Both the position numbers and the translations under genes were made by a program. From Burkholderiales bacterium 70-64 (lineage in GTDB: Bacteria > Pseudomonadota > Gammaproteobacteria > Burkholderiales > Burkholderiaceae_E): a DNA stretch of 64,000 nucleotides. Positions 30,188-38,293 of this stretch are shown piece after piece. The DNA lies in the NCBI GenBank assembly GCA_001898645.1, contig MKUQ01000025.1, positions 62,001 to 126,000 on the forward strand, read 5' to 3'. How positions within the stretch are numbered: the first letter of the stretch is position 1; every line of letters starts with the position of its first letter. The notes under the pieces are model-generated. The model was not told where the DNA came from and ran no database searches. It worked only from the letters and a program-made list of their open reading frames with translations.

Positions 30188-31732
30188 ATGAACGACTTGG
30201 CTGAGCGTCCTTCCTTCGGCGAGATGGACGAGACGGCGCCCGCCTTCACCACCCGCCCGCTGGGCGAGCTGGTGCGGCGTGCGCCGGTGGCCTGCGGTGC
30301 CGGCGCGCCGGTGCGCGAGGCGCTCGAGCGGATGTCGGCGGAGGGTGTGCGCACGGTGATCGTCGTCGACGGCGGGGGTGCGCCGGTCGGCATGTTCACG
30401 CTGGTCGACCTGCTGCGCCGGGTCGCGCTCGCCGAAAGGCCCCTCGCCACGCCGCTGGCCGAGGTGATGAGCGCGCCGGCGGTGACGCTCGCGGCGTCGG
30501 CGAGCGCCTACGATGCCCTGCAGTGCATGGCCGAGCGGGGCATCCGGCAGATCGTCGTCGTCGACGGACGCAGGGCGGTCGGGGTGGTCAGCGAGCGCGA
30601 TCTGTTCGCGCTCTCGCGCGCCTCGATGAGACAGGTGATCGAGGGGCTGCGCCAGGCCGATACGCCGGCGGCGCTGCGCCGCGCGGCCGACGACATCGCG
30701 GGCCTGACGCGCAGCCTGCTCGCGCAGGGCGTGGCCGCCGAGCCGCTCACGCGCACCGTCGCCACGCTGAACGACGCCCTGACGCGCAGGACGATCGAAA
30801 GCGTGGCCGCTGCCCACGATCTCTCGGGGCTGGACTGGTGCTGGCTCGCCCTCGGCAGCGAGGGGCGCGGCGAGCAGACCTTCGCCACCGACCAGGACAA
30901 CGCGATCGTGTTCCACTGCGGAGCGCCCTCACCGCCCCGAGCGACGGCTCCCTCCGGTGCGGCCCCCTCCGCGGCCCCCTCCGATGCGGCCGCCCCGTCC
31001 GGTGCGGCCGCTGCGCCCGAGGCGGCACGCGCACGCCTGCTCGCCTTCGCCGGCGAGGTCAACGAGGCGCTCGCCCAGCTGGGCTTCCCGCTGTGCCCGG
31101 GCCGGGTGATGGCCGGCAACCCCGAGCTGTGCCTCACGGTGGAGGAATGGAAGGCGCGCTTCCTCGAGTGGATCGCCCACCCCACGCCCGCGGCGCTGCT
31201 GCAGGCGAACATCCTGTTCGATTTCCGGGCCCTCTACGGCAACGCCTCGCTGGCCGACGGCCTGCGCGAATGGCTGTTCGCCTACACGCGCGAGAATCGC
31301 GCCTTCCTGCTGCTGATGGCGCGCAACGCCCTGCAGGCGACGCCCCCGCTGGGGCTGATCCGCACCTTCGCCGTCGACGACGGCCCGGGCGTGGCCGGCA
31401 CGCTCGACCTCAAGGTGCGCGGCTCGCGGATCTTCGTCGACGCCGCCCGCGTGTGGGCGCTCGAGCTCGGCATCGCCGAAACCGGCACCGCCGCGCGGCT
31501 GCGCGCCGCCGCCCGCGCATTCGGCATCGACGAGCGCGAGGTGGAGGCGACGCTGGAGGGTTTCCACTTCATCCAGCAGCTGCGGCTGCGCCGCCAGGGC
31601 CGTGCCGCCGGCGAGGGCGACGCGAACCGCATCGACCCGGCCGCCCTGAACGAGGTCGATCAGCACATGCTCAAGGAGGCCTTCCGCCAGGCCCGCAAGC
31701 TCCAGCAGGTGCTCGAGCAGCGCTTCCGCTGA
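30188..31732 (+). CDS. CBS-domain putative nucleotidyltransferase (DUF294/DUF294_C)
   Basis: A 514-residue cytoplasmic protein. Two CBS motifs cover about residues 25-145 (VREALERMSAEGVRTVIVVD and YDALQCMAERGIRQIVVVDG). The GlnD-like nucleotidyltransferase motif is GSEGRGEQTFATDQD at 223-237, and a DUF294 C-terminal domain follows. Such proteins accompany acetate symporters and are presumed to regulate them or signal energy state. An Ala/Pro/Ser-rich insert (about residues 245-280) directly follows the catalytic motif. It lies 20 bases after the symporter gene. Confidence 0.87.
   Translation: MNDLAERPSFGEMDETAPAFTTRPLGELVRRAPVACGAGAPVREALERMSAEGVRTVIVVDGGGAPVGMFTLVDLLRRVALAERPLATPLAEVMSAPAVTLAASASAYDALQCMAERGIRQIVVVDGRRAVGVVSERDLFALSRASMRQVIEGLRQADTPAALRRAADDIAGLTRSLLAQGVAAEPLTRTVATLNDALTRRTIESVAAAHDLSGLDWCWLALGSEGRGEQTFATDQDNAIVFHCGAPSPPRATAPSGAAPSAAPSDAAAPSGAAAAPEAARARLLAFAGEVNEALAQLGFPLCPGRVMAGNPELCLTVEEWKARFLEWIAHPTPAALLQANILFDFRALYGNASLADGLREWLFAYTRENRAFLLLMARNALQATPPLGLIRTFAVDDGPGVAGTLDLKVRGSRIFVDAARVWALELGIAETGTAARLRAAARAFGIDEREVEATLEGFHFIQQLRLRRQGRAAGEGDANRIDPAALNEVDQHMLKEAFRQARKLQQVLEQRFR
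30920..31027 (+). repeat. Repeat-derived Ala/Pro/Ser insert in the nucleotidyltransferase domain
   Basis: Degenerate copies of CCCTCCGGTGCGGCC recur in frame here and encode S-G-A-A-P / S-D-A-A-A-P units. The insert separates the DQDNAIVF motif from the RLLAFAGEVNEAL helix, which are close together in shorter relatives. Confidence 0.65.
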
Positions 31733-31758
31733 ACGAGGGGCGGGCCCGGCCCACCGAA

Positions 31759-32451
31759 CTAGCGAGCGCGGCGCCGCGCCAGGCCCGCGCCGGCCAGGCC
31801 GATGCCGAGCAGGGCGAGCGCGGCCGGTTCCGGCACCGTCGTGACGCGGTCCGCGGTCATCAGGATGTCGAAGCCGGTGCCGCCGCCGTGGTCCTCGCGC
31901 AGGATCTGCAGGTAGTGCACGCCGGCGCCCAGCGTTCCGAGGTTCAGGTTGTATTCCCCGAGCGAGGCGCCGCCCGGCGCCATGGCGCCGAACTTGTAGA
32001 CGCCGTCGAGCCAGATGTACAGCCCGTTGTCGACGCCGAGGGCGACGTTCACGTTGCCCAGGCCGGTGCCGGCGTTGATCGCATAGACGATCGCGGTCTC
32101 GGTGTTCACCGTCCAGCTGGCGGGGATCGCCATGGGCGCGGCCGACCACGTGCCGCCGCTCGGCGGCGCGGCGGTGAGCCAGATGCCGAGGTTCGCCACC
32201 GACGAGACGTTCGGCGCGGTCGCGATCGGGGGAACGGTCGGATCGCCACCGCCGCCGTTGGCCGCCGGGAAGAGCGAGAAGCCGCTGGCGCCGTCGGTCT
32301 GGCCGCCCAGGGCCGGGGCGAGGTCGCCGAGGCCGCTGTTGTAGTAGCCCTGCGTGGTTCCGTCGACGATGACGGCGGCGTGCGCCGCCGCGCCGCCGAA
32401 GACCAGTGCTGCGCCGGCGCCGATTGCGCCGAGTAGCTTCGCGATGCTCAT
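31759..32451 (-). CDS. PEP-CTERM sorting-signal protein
   Basis: A 230-residue secreted protein. It has an N-terminal signal peptide (cleavage after AAHA, about residue 25). The C-terminal sorting signal at 206-230 is VPEP, a hydrophobic helix (AALALLGIGLAGAGL) and ARRRAR. Exosortase/EpsH cuts such signals during export, usually in exopolysaccharide-producing bacteria. The mature part is Gly/Ala/Thr-rich, cysteine-free and of unknown function. A sigma-54-type promoter lies upstream. No exosortase gene is in the window. Confidence 0.9.
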   Translation of the reverse strand: MSIAKLLGAIGAGAALVFGGAAAHAAVIVDGTTQGYYNSGLGDLAPALGGQTDGASGFSLFPAANGGGGDPTVPPIATAPNVSSVANLGIWLTAAPPSGGTWSAAPMAIPASWTVNTETAIVYAINAGTGLGNVNVALGVDNGLYIWLDGVYKFGAMAPGGASLGEYNLNLGTLGAGVHYLQILREDHGGGTGFDILMTADRVTTVPEPAALALLGIGLAGAGLARRRAR

Positions 32452-32482
32452 GTTTTCCTCGCCCCAGAAATTCCGGGTCGAG

Positions 32483-32501
32483 GAAGCACGATTTGTGCCG
32501 A
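32483..32501 (-). promoter_or_regulatory. Sigma-54-type -24/-12 promoter of the PEP-CTERM gene
   Basis: On the minus strand CTCGGCACAAATCGTGCTTC contains GG, exactly ten bases, then GC, within GGCAC...TGCT, close to the sigma-54 consensus TGGCAC-N5-TTGCW. The expected start site lies about 23 bases before the ATG at 32451. PEP-CTERM genes in other betaproteobacteria are known to be controlled by RpoN with PrsK/PrsR, which supports the call. Confidence 0.6.
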
Positions 32502-32600
32502 GGAGAGAAGGCCTTGTAAATCAACCGCCTGCAGAGGCGTCGTGGAAATACTGTAAAGATTGCCGACAGGCTCCGCGTGGCCGGCGCAATCCGGGTGGCG

Positions 32601-32876
32601 CTACGCCGAAACCCTGCGCTCCGCGTGCTCGCGCACGTGCGCCGGTAGCCGGTTCAGCATCCAGCGGATCGCAGCCGGGATCAGCACCAGGTCATCGACC
32701 ACGCCGAAAAAGGGGATGGTGTCGGGGATGAGATCGACCGGCGAGAACAGGTACAGCAGCAGGAGCGCCGTTCCCGCCTTCAGCCAGAAGGGGGCGTCGG
32801 GATGGCGCAGCGCGAACCACAGCCGCCTGGCATCGCCCTTCACGGCCAGCCACAGCATCGAGAACCGCTTCCACAT
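32601..32876 (-). CDS. DUF1232 (YkvA-like) small membrane protein
   Basis: A 91-residue protein with the DUF1232 core WLKAGTALLLLYLFSPVDLI and PDTIPFFGVVDDL. Two hydrophobic segments are seen. Function is unknown across the family. The ATG at 32876 (MWKRFSML) is preferred because AGGAGGG is seven bases upstream; a longer in-frame start at 32918 would include that site inside the coding region. Confidence 0.8.
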   Translation of the reverse strand: MWKRFSMLWLAVKGDARRLWFALRHPDAPFWLKAGTALLLLYLFSPVDLIPDTIPFFGVVDDLVLIPAAIRWMLNRLPAHVREHAERRVSA

Positions 32877-33226
32877 CACATCGCCCTCCTGCGCAATGCC
32901 GCCACCCACGCCGCTCATGAGCGCTGCCCGGGAACATACCTCTTCGCCGGCTCGAGGGTCGGCTTTCGCTGCGGCTGCCCCGTATCAGCAGCCTTTGATA
33001 TGGGGCCGCCGCCTCGCCGCGACAAGGCGGGGCGGCGCGCGGCCATGGCTGCGTCTCGTTGCCCGCCGGCGGCCGCACGTCTCATCGCCCGCCTGCGGCA
33101 TCTCGCGCCGCGCAGCGGCATCCCGTCGCATCCCGGTCGCCGGCCGCGGCACGCCCCGGCACAGTGCACGGGTGGCTGGCGCCGGTCGGTCGGCACCGCC
33201 ACTCGCAAAGTCCATGGAGAATCATC
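32877..33226. other. 350-base gap without a supported gene
   Basis: Lies between the DUF1232 gene (minus) and the small membrane protein gene (plus), so promoters for both are expected here. Open frames crossing it lack ribosome-binding sites and recognisable domains. No clear -10/-35 pair, long hairpin or repeat was found by eye. Confidence 0.5.
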
Positions 33227-33790
33227 ATGCTGCTACAGATCCTCATGGGTACCCCGAAGTGGGTGTTCGGTCTGTTCCTCGCCCTGCTCTGGCTCGGGGT
33301 GTCGCAGCGGCTCGACCGGGAGGTCGCGCCGTGGCGGGCCGCGGCGATGCCCGCGGCCATGCTCGGCCTGTCCGGCTGGGGCGTGGCCTCCGCGTTCGGC
33401 GCGAGCCTGCTGGGGCTGTCGTGCTGGGCCGCCGCCGGCGTCTTGGCCTTCGCGCTCGTGATGCGGCGCGCGCTGCCTGCGCGGGTCCGCTACGACGCCG
33501 CGAGCCGCCGCTTCGTCGTGCCCGGCAGCTGGGTGCCGCTGGCGCTGATCATGGGGATCTTCTTCACCAAGTACGCCGTCGGCGTGTCGCTGGCGTTCCA
33601 TCCGGAGCTGGCGCGGCAGGCCGCGTTCGCCGCGGCCGTGTGCACGCTGTACGGCGTCTTCAGCGGCGTGTTCGCCGCGCGCGCCGCCCGGCTGCTGCGG
33701 GCGGCACCGGGCGCCGGCCAGGCCCGCTCGCCGGAGGCGGACGGCCGCCCCGAACCGGCGGGCAGCCGCGCAACCCTTTCTTCTTCCTGA
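33227..33790 (+). CDS. Small multi-helix membrane protein (DUF6622-like)
   Basis: A 187-residue inner-membrane protein with about five helices, starting MLLQILMGTPKWVFGLFLAL. It resembles a family of uncharacterised membrane proteins often encoded next to LytTR two-component systems. The start is supported by GGAGA nine bases upstream. The C-terminal 30 residues are a polar Ala/Pro/Gly tail. It precedes a 2TM protein and a sensor kinase/LytTR pair and may share their transcript. Function is unknown. Confidence 0.7.
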   Translation: MLLQILMGTPKWVFGLFLALLWLGVSQRLDREVAPWRAAAMPAAMLGLSGWGVASAFGASLLGLSCWAAAGVLAFALVMRRALPARVRYDAASRRFVVPGSWVPLALIMGIFFTKYAVGVSLAFHPELARQAAFAAAVCTLYGVFSGVFAARAARLLRAAPGAGQARSPEADGRPEPAGSRATLSSS

Positions 33791-33800
33791 AGGAGCCGAG

Positions 33801-34094
33801 ATGGACATTTCCGATCCCGATGCCCGCCTCGAGCGCGCCGCGCGCCGGCGTGCCGGAGCGAAACTGGGCTGGTACCTGCACGCCACGGTGTACGTGCTGG
33901 TCAACGTATTCCTCGCCGCGCTCTCGGGCTACAGCGGCCGGAGCTGGGCGCTGTTCCCCGCACTGGGCTGGGGCCTGGGCCTGCTGATCCACGGCGCGGT
34001 GGTGTGGCTGCTCCTGCCGGGCGGCAGCATCCATGCGCGCCTGCTCGAGCGCGAGCGCGCGGCGCTGCGGCGGTCCGGCAGCGAACGGCCGTGA
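33801..34094 (+). CDS. 2TM-domain protein
   Basis: A 97-residue protein with the 2TM-domain pattern: a basic N-terminus (ARLERAARRRAGAKLGWYLH), two helices (ATVYVLVNVFLAAL and ALGWGLGLLIHGAVVWLLL) and a charged tail. It begins ten bases after the previous stop, with AAGGAGCCGAG upstream. Such domains often sit beside or within LytS-like kinases. Its role is unknown. Confidence 0.8.
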   Translation: MDISDPDARLERAARRRAGAKLGWYLHATVYVLVNVFLAALSGYSGRSWALFPALGWGLGLLIHGAVVWLLLPGGSIHARLLERERAALRRSGSERP

Positions 34095-34179
34095 CGGCCG
34101 TCGCGCCGCGAGCCGTGCCGTCAGCCGTCCCATCGGCCGCATCGCCGGCGTATCGCCGGCCGTACCGCACAATGCCGTG

Positions 34180-35265
34180 ATGACGGCGAACCGCTCCCCT
34201 GGAACGATCGCGGGCCCGGCGGGGTCCGCGTTCCACGGCTTTCTCGGACGCGGCCTGACCACCGCCGCGTTCTGCTGCCTCGTGGCGGCGGCGCTGAGCA
34301 TCGCCGGCGGCCGGCGCTGGGACATCGCGCTGGTCTATTCGGAAGCGATCGGGCTCGTCACGTGGCTGGTCATCGACCTGGGCCGGCGGGCGCTGCTGCG
34401 CCCCGACCCGCAGACATACTGGCCGCATGGCCTGCGCGGCGTGCTGCTGGTGGTGTTCGCGATCGGGCTCGGCTTCCTCGTGGGCACGATGATCGGCGAT
34501 GCGTACTGCGGCTGCACCACCTTCGAGTGGTCCGGCGGCGGCCGGCACGATCTCGCCCAGGCGCTGGTGATCACAATCGCAGCCGGCGCGGCAGGGTCCT
34601 GGTTCTTCTACAGTCGCGGCAAGGACCGTTACCTGCAGGCGCGCGTCGCCCTGGCCCGGCGCGACGCCGCCGAGGCGCGCCTGAAGCTGCTCGAGGCGCA
34701 GCTCGAGCCGCACATGCTGTTCAACACGCTGGCCAACCTGCGCGCGCTCATCGCCGCCGATCCGCCGCGCGCGCAGCACATGCTCGACCACCTGATCGCC
34801 TACCTGCGCGCGACGCTGGGCGCCTCGCGCGCGACCATGCATCCGCTGGCCGACGAGTTCGAGCGGCTGCGTGACTACCTGGAGCTCATGGCGGTACGCA
34901 TGGGTCCGCGCCTGCGCTTCGAGCTGGATCTGCCCGATGCGCTGCGCGCGGTGCCGGTGCCGCCGCTGCTGCTGCAGCCGCTGGTGGAGAACAGCATCCG
35001 GCACGGGCTCGAGCCCGCGGTCGCGGGCGGCACGGTGAGCGTGCGCGCCGGCACGCGCGGCGACGGAGCGCAGCGCGTGGTGCTTCTCGAGGTCGACGAC
35101 TCCGGCGTGGGGGCGCGCGCGGCCGGTCCCATCGAGCCGGGCTTCGGCCTGGCACAGGTGCGCGAGCGGCTCGGCAGCGTCTACGGCGCAGGGGCGACGC
35201 TGTCGATCTCACCGCGGCCCGGCGGCGGCACGCGCTGCACGATCGCCTTGCCGCGGCAGCCATGA
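34180..35265 (+). CDS. LytS/YehU-type sensor histidine kinase
   Basis: A 361-residue membrane kinase. Four hydrophobic helices lie between about residues 25 and 145. A coiled linker and the His_kinase domain follow, with the phosphorylated His178 in QLEPHMLFNTLANL. The ATP-binding part has an N box LLLQPLVENSIRHG and a G-box region DDSGVGARAAG...GFGLAQVRERL. Its stop overlaps the response-regulator start, so the two form an operon. ATG at 34180 is used; a GTG three bases earlier is possible. The signal is unknown. Confidence 0.88.
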   Translation: MTANRSPGTIAGPAGSAFHGFLGRGLTTAAFCCLVAAALSIAGGRRWDIALVYSEAIGLVTWLVIDLGRRALLRPDPQTYWPHGLRGVLLVVFAIGLGFLVGTMIGDAYCGCTTFEWSGGGRHDLAQALVITIAAGAAGSWFFYSRGKDRYLQARVALARRDAAEARLKLLEAQLEPHMLFNTLANLRALIAADPPRAQHMLDHLIAYLRATLGASRATMHPLADEFERLRDYLELMAVRMGPRLRFELDLPDALRAVPVPPLLLQPLVENSIRHGLEPAVAGGTVSVRAGTRGDGAQRVVLLEVDDSGVGARAAGPIEPGFGLAQVRERLGSVYGAGATLSISPRPGGGTRCTIALPRQP

Positions 35266-36167
35266 CGGCGCCCTTCGATGCCGGTGCCGCCGACGGCGCC
35301 GATGCCACCGCCCTCATCGCCGAGGACGAGCCGCTGCTCGCGCAGGCGCTGCGCGCCGAGCTGGCGCAGGCCTGGCCGGGCCTGCGGGTGCTCGCCACGG
35401 TCGGCGACGGGCAGTCCGCCGTGGACCAGGCACTGGTGCTGCAGCCCGACGTGCTGTTCTTCGACATCCGCATGCCGCGGATGAGCGGCCTCGAAGCGGC
35501 CGCTCTCCTCGCCGAGGAGTGGCCCGCGCAAAGGCCGCTTGCGGTCCTCGTGTTCGTGACCGCCTACGACCAGTACGCCGTGCAGGCCTTCGAAGCCCAG
35601 GCCGTCGACTACCTGCTCAAGCCGGTGCAGGCGGCGCGGCTGGCCAGGACCGTTGCGCGCGTGCGCCAGGCGCTGGCGGGCAGGACCGCCCAGGGCGGCG
35701 CGTTCGAGGAGGCGATGCTCGCACGCCTGCGAGGCGTGCTGGAGACGCTCGCGCCCGTCGGCGTGTCGTCGGCCGGCAGCCCGCTATCGCCTGGCGGCCC
35801 GTCGTCGGCCGACGGCACCCCGCCCGCCGCCCGCCTCTCGGTGATTCCCGCCGGCATCGCCGGTACCCAGGGGGCGGTGGTGCGCATGGTGCCGATCGAG
35901 GAAGTGCTGTGCTTCGAGGCTGCCGACAAGTACGTGCGCGTGCTGACCGCGGGCGAGGAATACCTGATCCGCACGCCGTTGCGCCAGCTGCTGCCGCAGC
36001 TCGACGGGGAGGATTTCTGGCAGGTGCATCGCGGCACGCTGGTGCGGGCGAGCGCGATCGACGCGGTCACGCGCGACGAGTCCGGCCGGCTCGGCCTGAC
36101 GCTGCACGGCCGCCCGGAGCGGTTCGTCGTGAGCCGCCTCTATGCACACCGCTTCCGCGCGATGTGA
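35262..36167 (+). CDS. LytTR-family response regulator
   Basis: A 301-residue regulator. The receiver domain (about 15-138) has acidic residues Glu21/Asp22, the phospho-acceptor Asp68 (FFDIRMPRMSG) and Lys120 (LLKPVQ). A Gly/Pro/Ser-rich linker at about 165-192 is longer than usual. The C-terminal LytTR DNA-binding domain includes EEVLCFEAADKYVRVLT and WQVHRGTLVRASAIDAV. It is phosphorylated by the upstream kinase and presumably regulates nearby or surface-related genes. Confidence 0.9.
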   Translation: MTAPFDAGAADGADATALIAEDEPLLAQALRAELAQAWPGLRVLATVGDGQSAVDQALVLQPDVLFFDIRMPRMSGLEAAALLAEEWPAQRPLAVLVFVTAYDQYAVQAFEAQAVDYLLKPVQAARLARTVARVRQALAGRTAQGGAFEEAMLARLRGVLETLAPVGVSSAGSPLSPGGPSSADGTPPAARLSVIPAGIAGTQGAVVRMVPIEEVLCFEAADKYVRVLTAGEEYLIRTPLRQLLPQLDGEDFWQVHRGTLVRASAIDAVTRDESGRLGLTLHGRPERFVVSRLYAHRFRAM

Positions 36168-36169
36168 TC

Positions 36170-36266
36170 GGTTTCGCGTTCGTTCGCATCACTGCGTTGG
36201 GGCGCCTTGCCGTGCTGCAGCACTGTCTGCGGCGCCCCGCCTTGTTCTGCGAACGAACGCGAAACC
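36170..36266. terminator. Nested inverted repeat between convergent genes
   Basis: A 19-bp perfect stem (GGTTTCGCGTTCGTTCGCA at 36170-36188 with its complement at 36248-36266) encloses a second stem of 8 bp (GGGGCGCC at 36199-36206 with GGCGCCCC at 36231-36238). It fills the gap between the LytTR regulator and the VWA-protein gene. Each gene's TGA is followed within one to three bases by the same arm. No T-run is present. It probably ends or insulates both transcripts. Confidence 0.55.
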
Positions 36267-36269
36267 GTA

Positions 36270-37331
36270 TCAGAAGATCCGGTTGAACCACAGCATCGAC
36301 AGCAGCGCGGCCAGCACCGCGGCGAGCGCGCCGGCCGCGGAGAACAATGCGGTGATCTCGGTCTCGCGCCGCTCCAGCACGATCTTCGTCGTCATCGACG
36401 AGTAGATGGTCTTCAGCTCGTCGGCCGTGCCGGCGTAGAAGTACTCGCCGTGCGTGGTGCGGGCGATCTCCTTGAGCGCATCCTCGTCGAGCCGCACGCG
36501 CATCGACCAGCCGTCGCCGACCAGGATCTCCCCGTTCTGCGTGCCGATGCCCACGGTGTAGATCCGCACGCCGTGCTCGGCGGCGATGCGCGCGCTCTCG
36601 ATCGGATCGGGGCCGGTGGTGGTCTGGCCGTCGGAGAGCAGGATGACCACGGCCGACGAATACGAGCCGGGCGCCACCGGCTTGTCGGGGCCGGGGGTGG
36701 ACTGCTTGCCGTTGCGCGGCGGATCGAGCGGCGTGCCGCGGCGCGCGCGCGGCGATTCGCGCGCCTGCGCCTGGGCGTCGAAGTCCTCGTCGGGAAAGAT
36801 CGTCTTGAGCGCCGTCAGGATGCCGCTGCCGACGGCCGTGCCGCGCTGCAGCTCGAAGCGCTCGATGGCCGCCAGCAGGTCGTCGCGGCTGTGCGTCGGC
36901 GGCTGCACCAGCGCCGCGCTGCCGCCGAAGGTGACCACGCCGATGCGGGTCTTGCGCGGCTGCTCGGCGATGAAGGCGCGCGCGGCCGCCTGGGCGGCGG
37001 CCATGCGGCTGGGGGCGACGTCGGTGGCGCGCATGCTGCCCGAGACGTCCATGGCGAGGATCACGATCTCGTGCTGCGAAGGCAGGGTGAGGGTGGCGCT
37101 CGGGCGCGCGATGGCGAGGATCATCGCCGCCAGCGCCACCAGGAAGAGCAGCGGCGGCAGGTGGCGGCGCAGGCCCTGGCCCCGCCCCATCGCCTCTTTC
37201 ACGATGGACAGCCCGGCATAGCGCAGCGCCGCCTTCTTGCGCCGGCGCAGCGCCCACACGTACGCCCCGACGAGCAGCGGCAGCGCCAGCAGCAGCCACA
37301 GCATGTCGGGCCACAGGAAGCCGAGGTTCAT
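36270..37331 (-). CDS. VWA-domain membrane protein, BatA-like
   Basis: A 353-residue protein with N-terminal helices at about 8-27 and 58-76, a von Willebrand A domain with a complete MIDAS site (DVSGSM at 95-100, a later Thr and the LLSDGQTTTG aspartate), and a C-terminal helix. An Arg/Pro-rich insert lies at about residues 190-225. It follows MoxR and DUF58 genes in the usual order. Such sets are thought to act in envelope stress or metal-dependent protein maturation. The start overlaps the DUF58 stop. Confidence 0.85.
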   Translation of the reverse strand: MNLGFLWPDMLWLLLALPLLVGAYVWALRRRKKAALRYAGLSIVKEAMGRGQGLRRHLPPLLFLVALAAMILAIARPSATLTLPSQHEIVILAMDVSGSMRATDVAPSRMAAAQAAARAFIAEQPRKTRIGVVTFGGSAALVQPPTHSRDDLLAAIERFELQRGTAVGSGILTALKTIFPDEDFDAQAQARESPRARRGTPLDPPRNGKQSTPGPDKPVAPGSYSSAVVILLSDGQTTTGPDPIESARIAAEHGVRIYTVGIGTQNGEILVGDGWSMRVRLDEDALKEIARTTHGEYFYAGTADELKTIYSSMTTKIVLERRETEITALFSAAGALAAVLAALLSMLWFNRIF

Positions 37332-38293
37332 CGCATCCCCGCCAGGTGTGGAGGCAGGCCGCCCCCGGTCGCGAGGCGGCTGCGGCGCTTGCGCAGGTCG
37401 GCGAAGCGCATGATCGCGTCGACCAGGTCGTCGTCGGTCGACAGCTCGAGCACGTCGACGCCGGCCCGGGCGAAGGCGGCACGCAGCCCGGCCTCGCGGC
37501 GCTGCGCCAGCGTCGCGAAGCGACGCCGGAACGTGCCGTCGTGCGTATCCACGAACAGCTGCTCGCCGGTCTCGGCGTCCTGCATCACCACCAGGCCGAC
37601 ATCGGGCAGCGCGCGCTCGAGCGGATCGACCAGCCGCACCGCCACCACTTCGTGCCGCTGCACCAGCTCGCCCAGCGGCTGCGTCCAGCCCGGAGCGCTG
37701 AGGAAATCGGACACCACGAACACCAGCGAGCGCCGGGTCATGACCTCGGCGCCGGCACGCAGCAGCACCGCGAGGTCGGTGCCCGCCGAACGGGCCGGCG
37801 CCGTCCGCGTGGCCATGCGGTGCAGGATCTGCAGCACCTGCGTGCGGCCGCCGCGCGCCGGGATCACGCTCTCGACCTTCGTCCCATAGAACACCGCGCC
37901 GACGCGGTTGCCGTGGCGGGTGAGCAGGCGCGCGAGCACGATGACGAAGTCGCGCGACACCGACTGCTTGGTCACGCGCTGCGAGCCGAAATCGACCGAG
38001 CCGCTCAGATCGAGCAGCATCCATGCCGCGAGCTCGCGCGCCTCGGCATATTCGCGCACGTAGGGCGTCTGCAGCCGCGCGGTGACGTTCCAGTCGATGT
38101 AGCGCACGTCGTCGTGATGCTGGTACTCGCGCAGGTCGGCGAGGTCGAGCCCACTGCCGCGAAACAGCGTGCGGTAGTCGCCCTGCAGCAGGCCGTCGAG
38201 CCGCCGCAACACGGTCCATTCGAGCCGGCGCAGCGCCTGCTCGGCGGCGGCCGGCCGCACCGGCAATGCCGCCGGGGCTGCAGGCTCAGGCAT
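37328..38293 (-). CDS. DUF58 protein (MoxR-associated)
   Basis: About 321 residues. The DUF58 core is clear: FRGSGLDLADLREYQHHDD, VRYIDWNVTAR and the VWA-like MLLDLSGSVDFGS. DUF58 proteins accompany MoxR ATPases and VWA proteins and may hold their client. The start is ambiguous between ATG at 38293 (overlapping the moxR-type stop by eight bases) and ATG at 38311. The 3' end overlaps the VWA gene start. Confidence 0.85.
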   Translation of the reverse strand: MPEPAAPAALPVRPAAAEQALRRLEWTVLRRLDGLLQGDYRTLFRGSGLDLADLREYQHHDDVRYIDWNVTARLQTPYVREYAEARELAAWMLLDLSGSVDFGSQRVTKQSVSRDFVIVLARLLTRHGNRVGAVFYGTKVESVIPARGGRTQVLQILHRMATRTAPARSAGTDLAVLLRAGAEVMTRRSLVFVVSDFLSAPGWTQPLGELVQRHEVVAVRLVDPLERALPDVGLVVMQDAETGEQLFVDTHDGTFRRRFATLAQRREAGLRAAFARAGVDVLELSTDDDLVDAIMRFADLRKRRSRLATGGGLPPHLAGMR

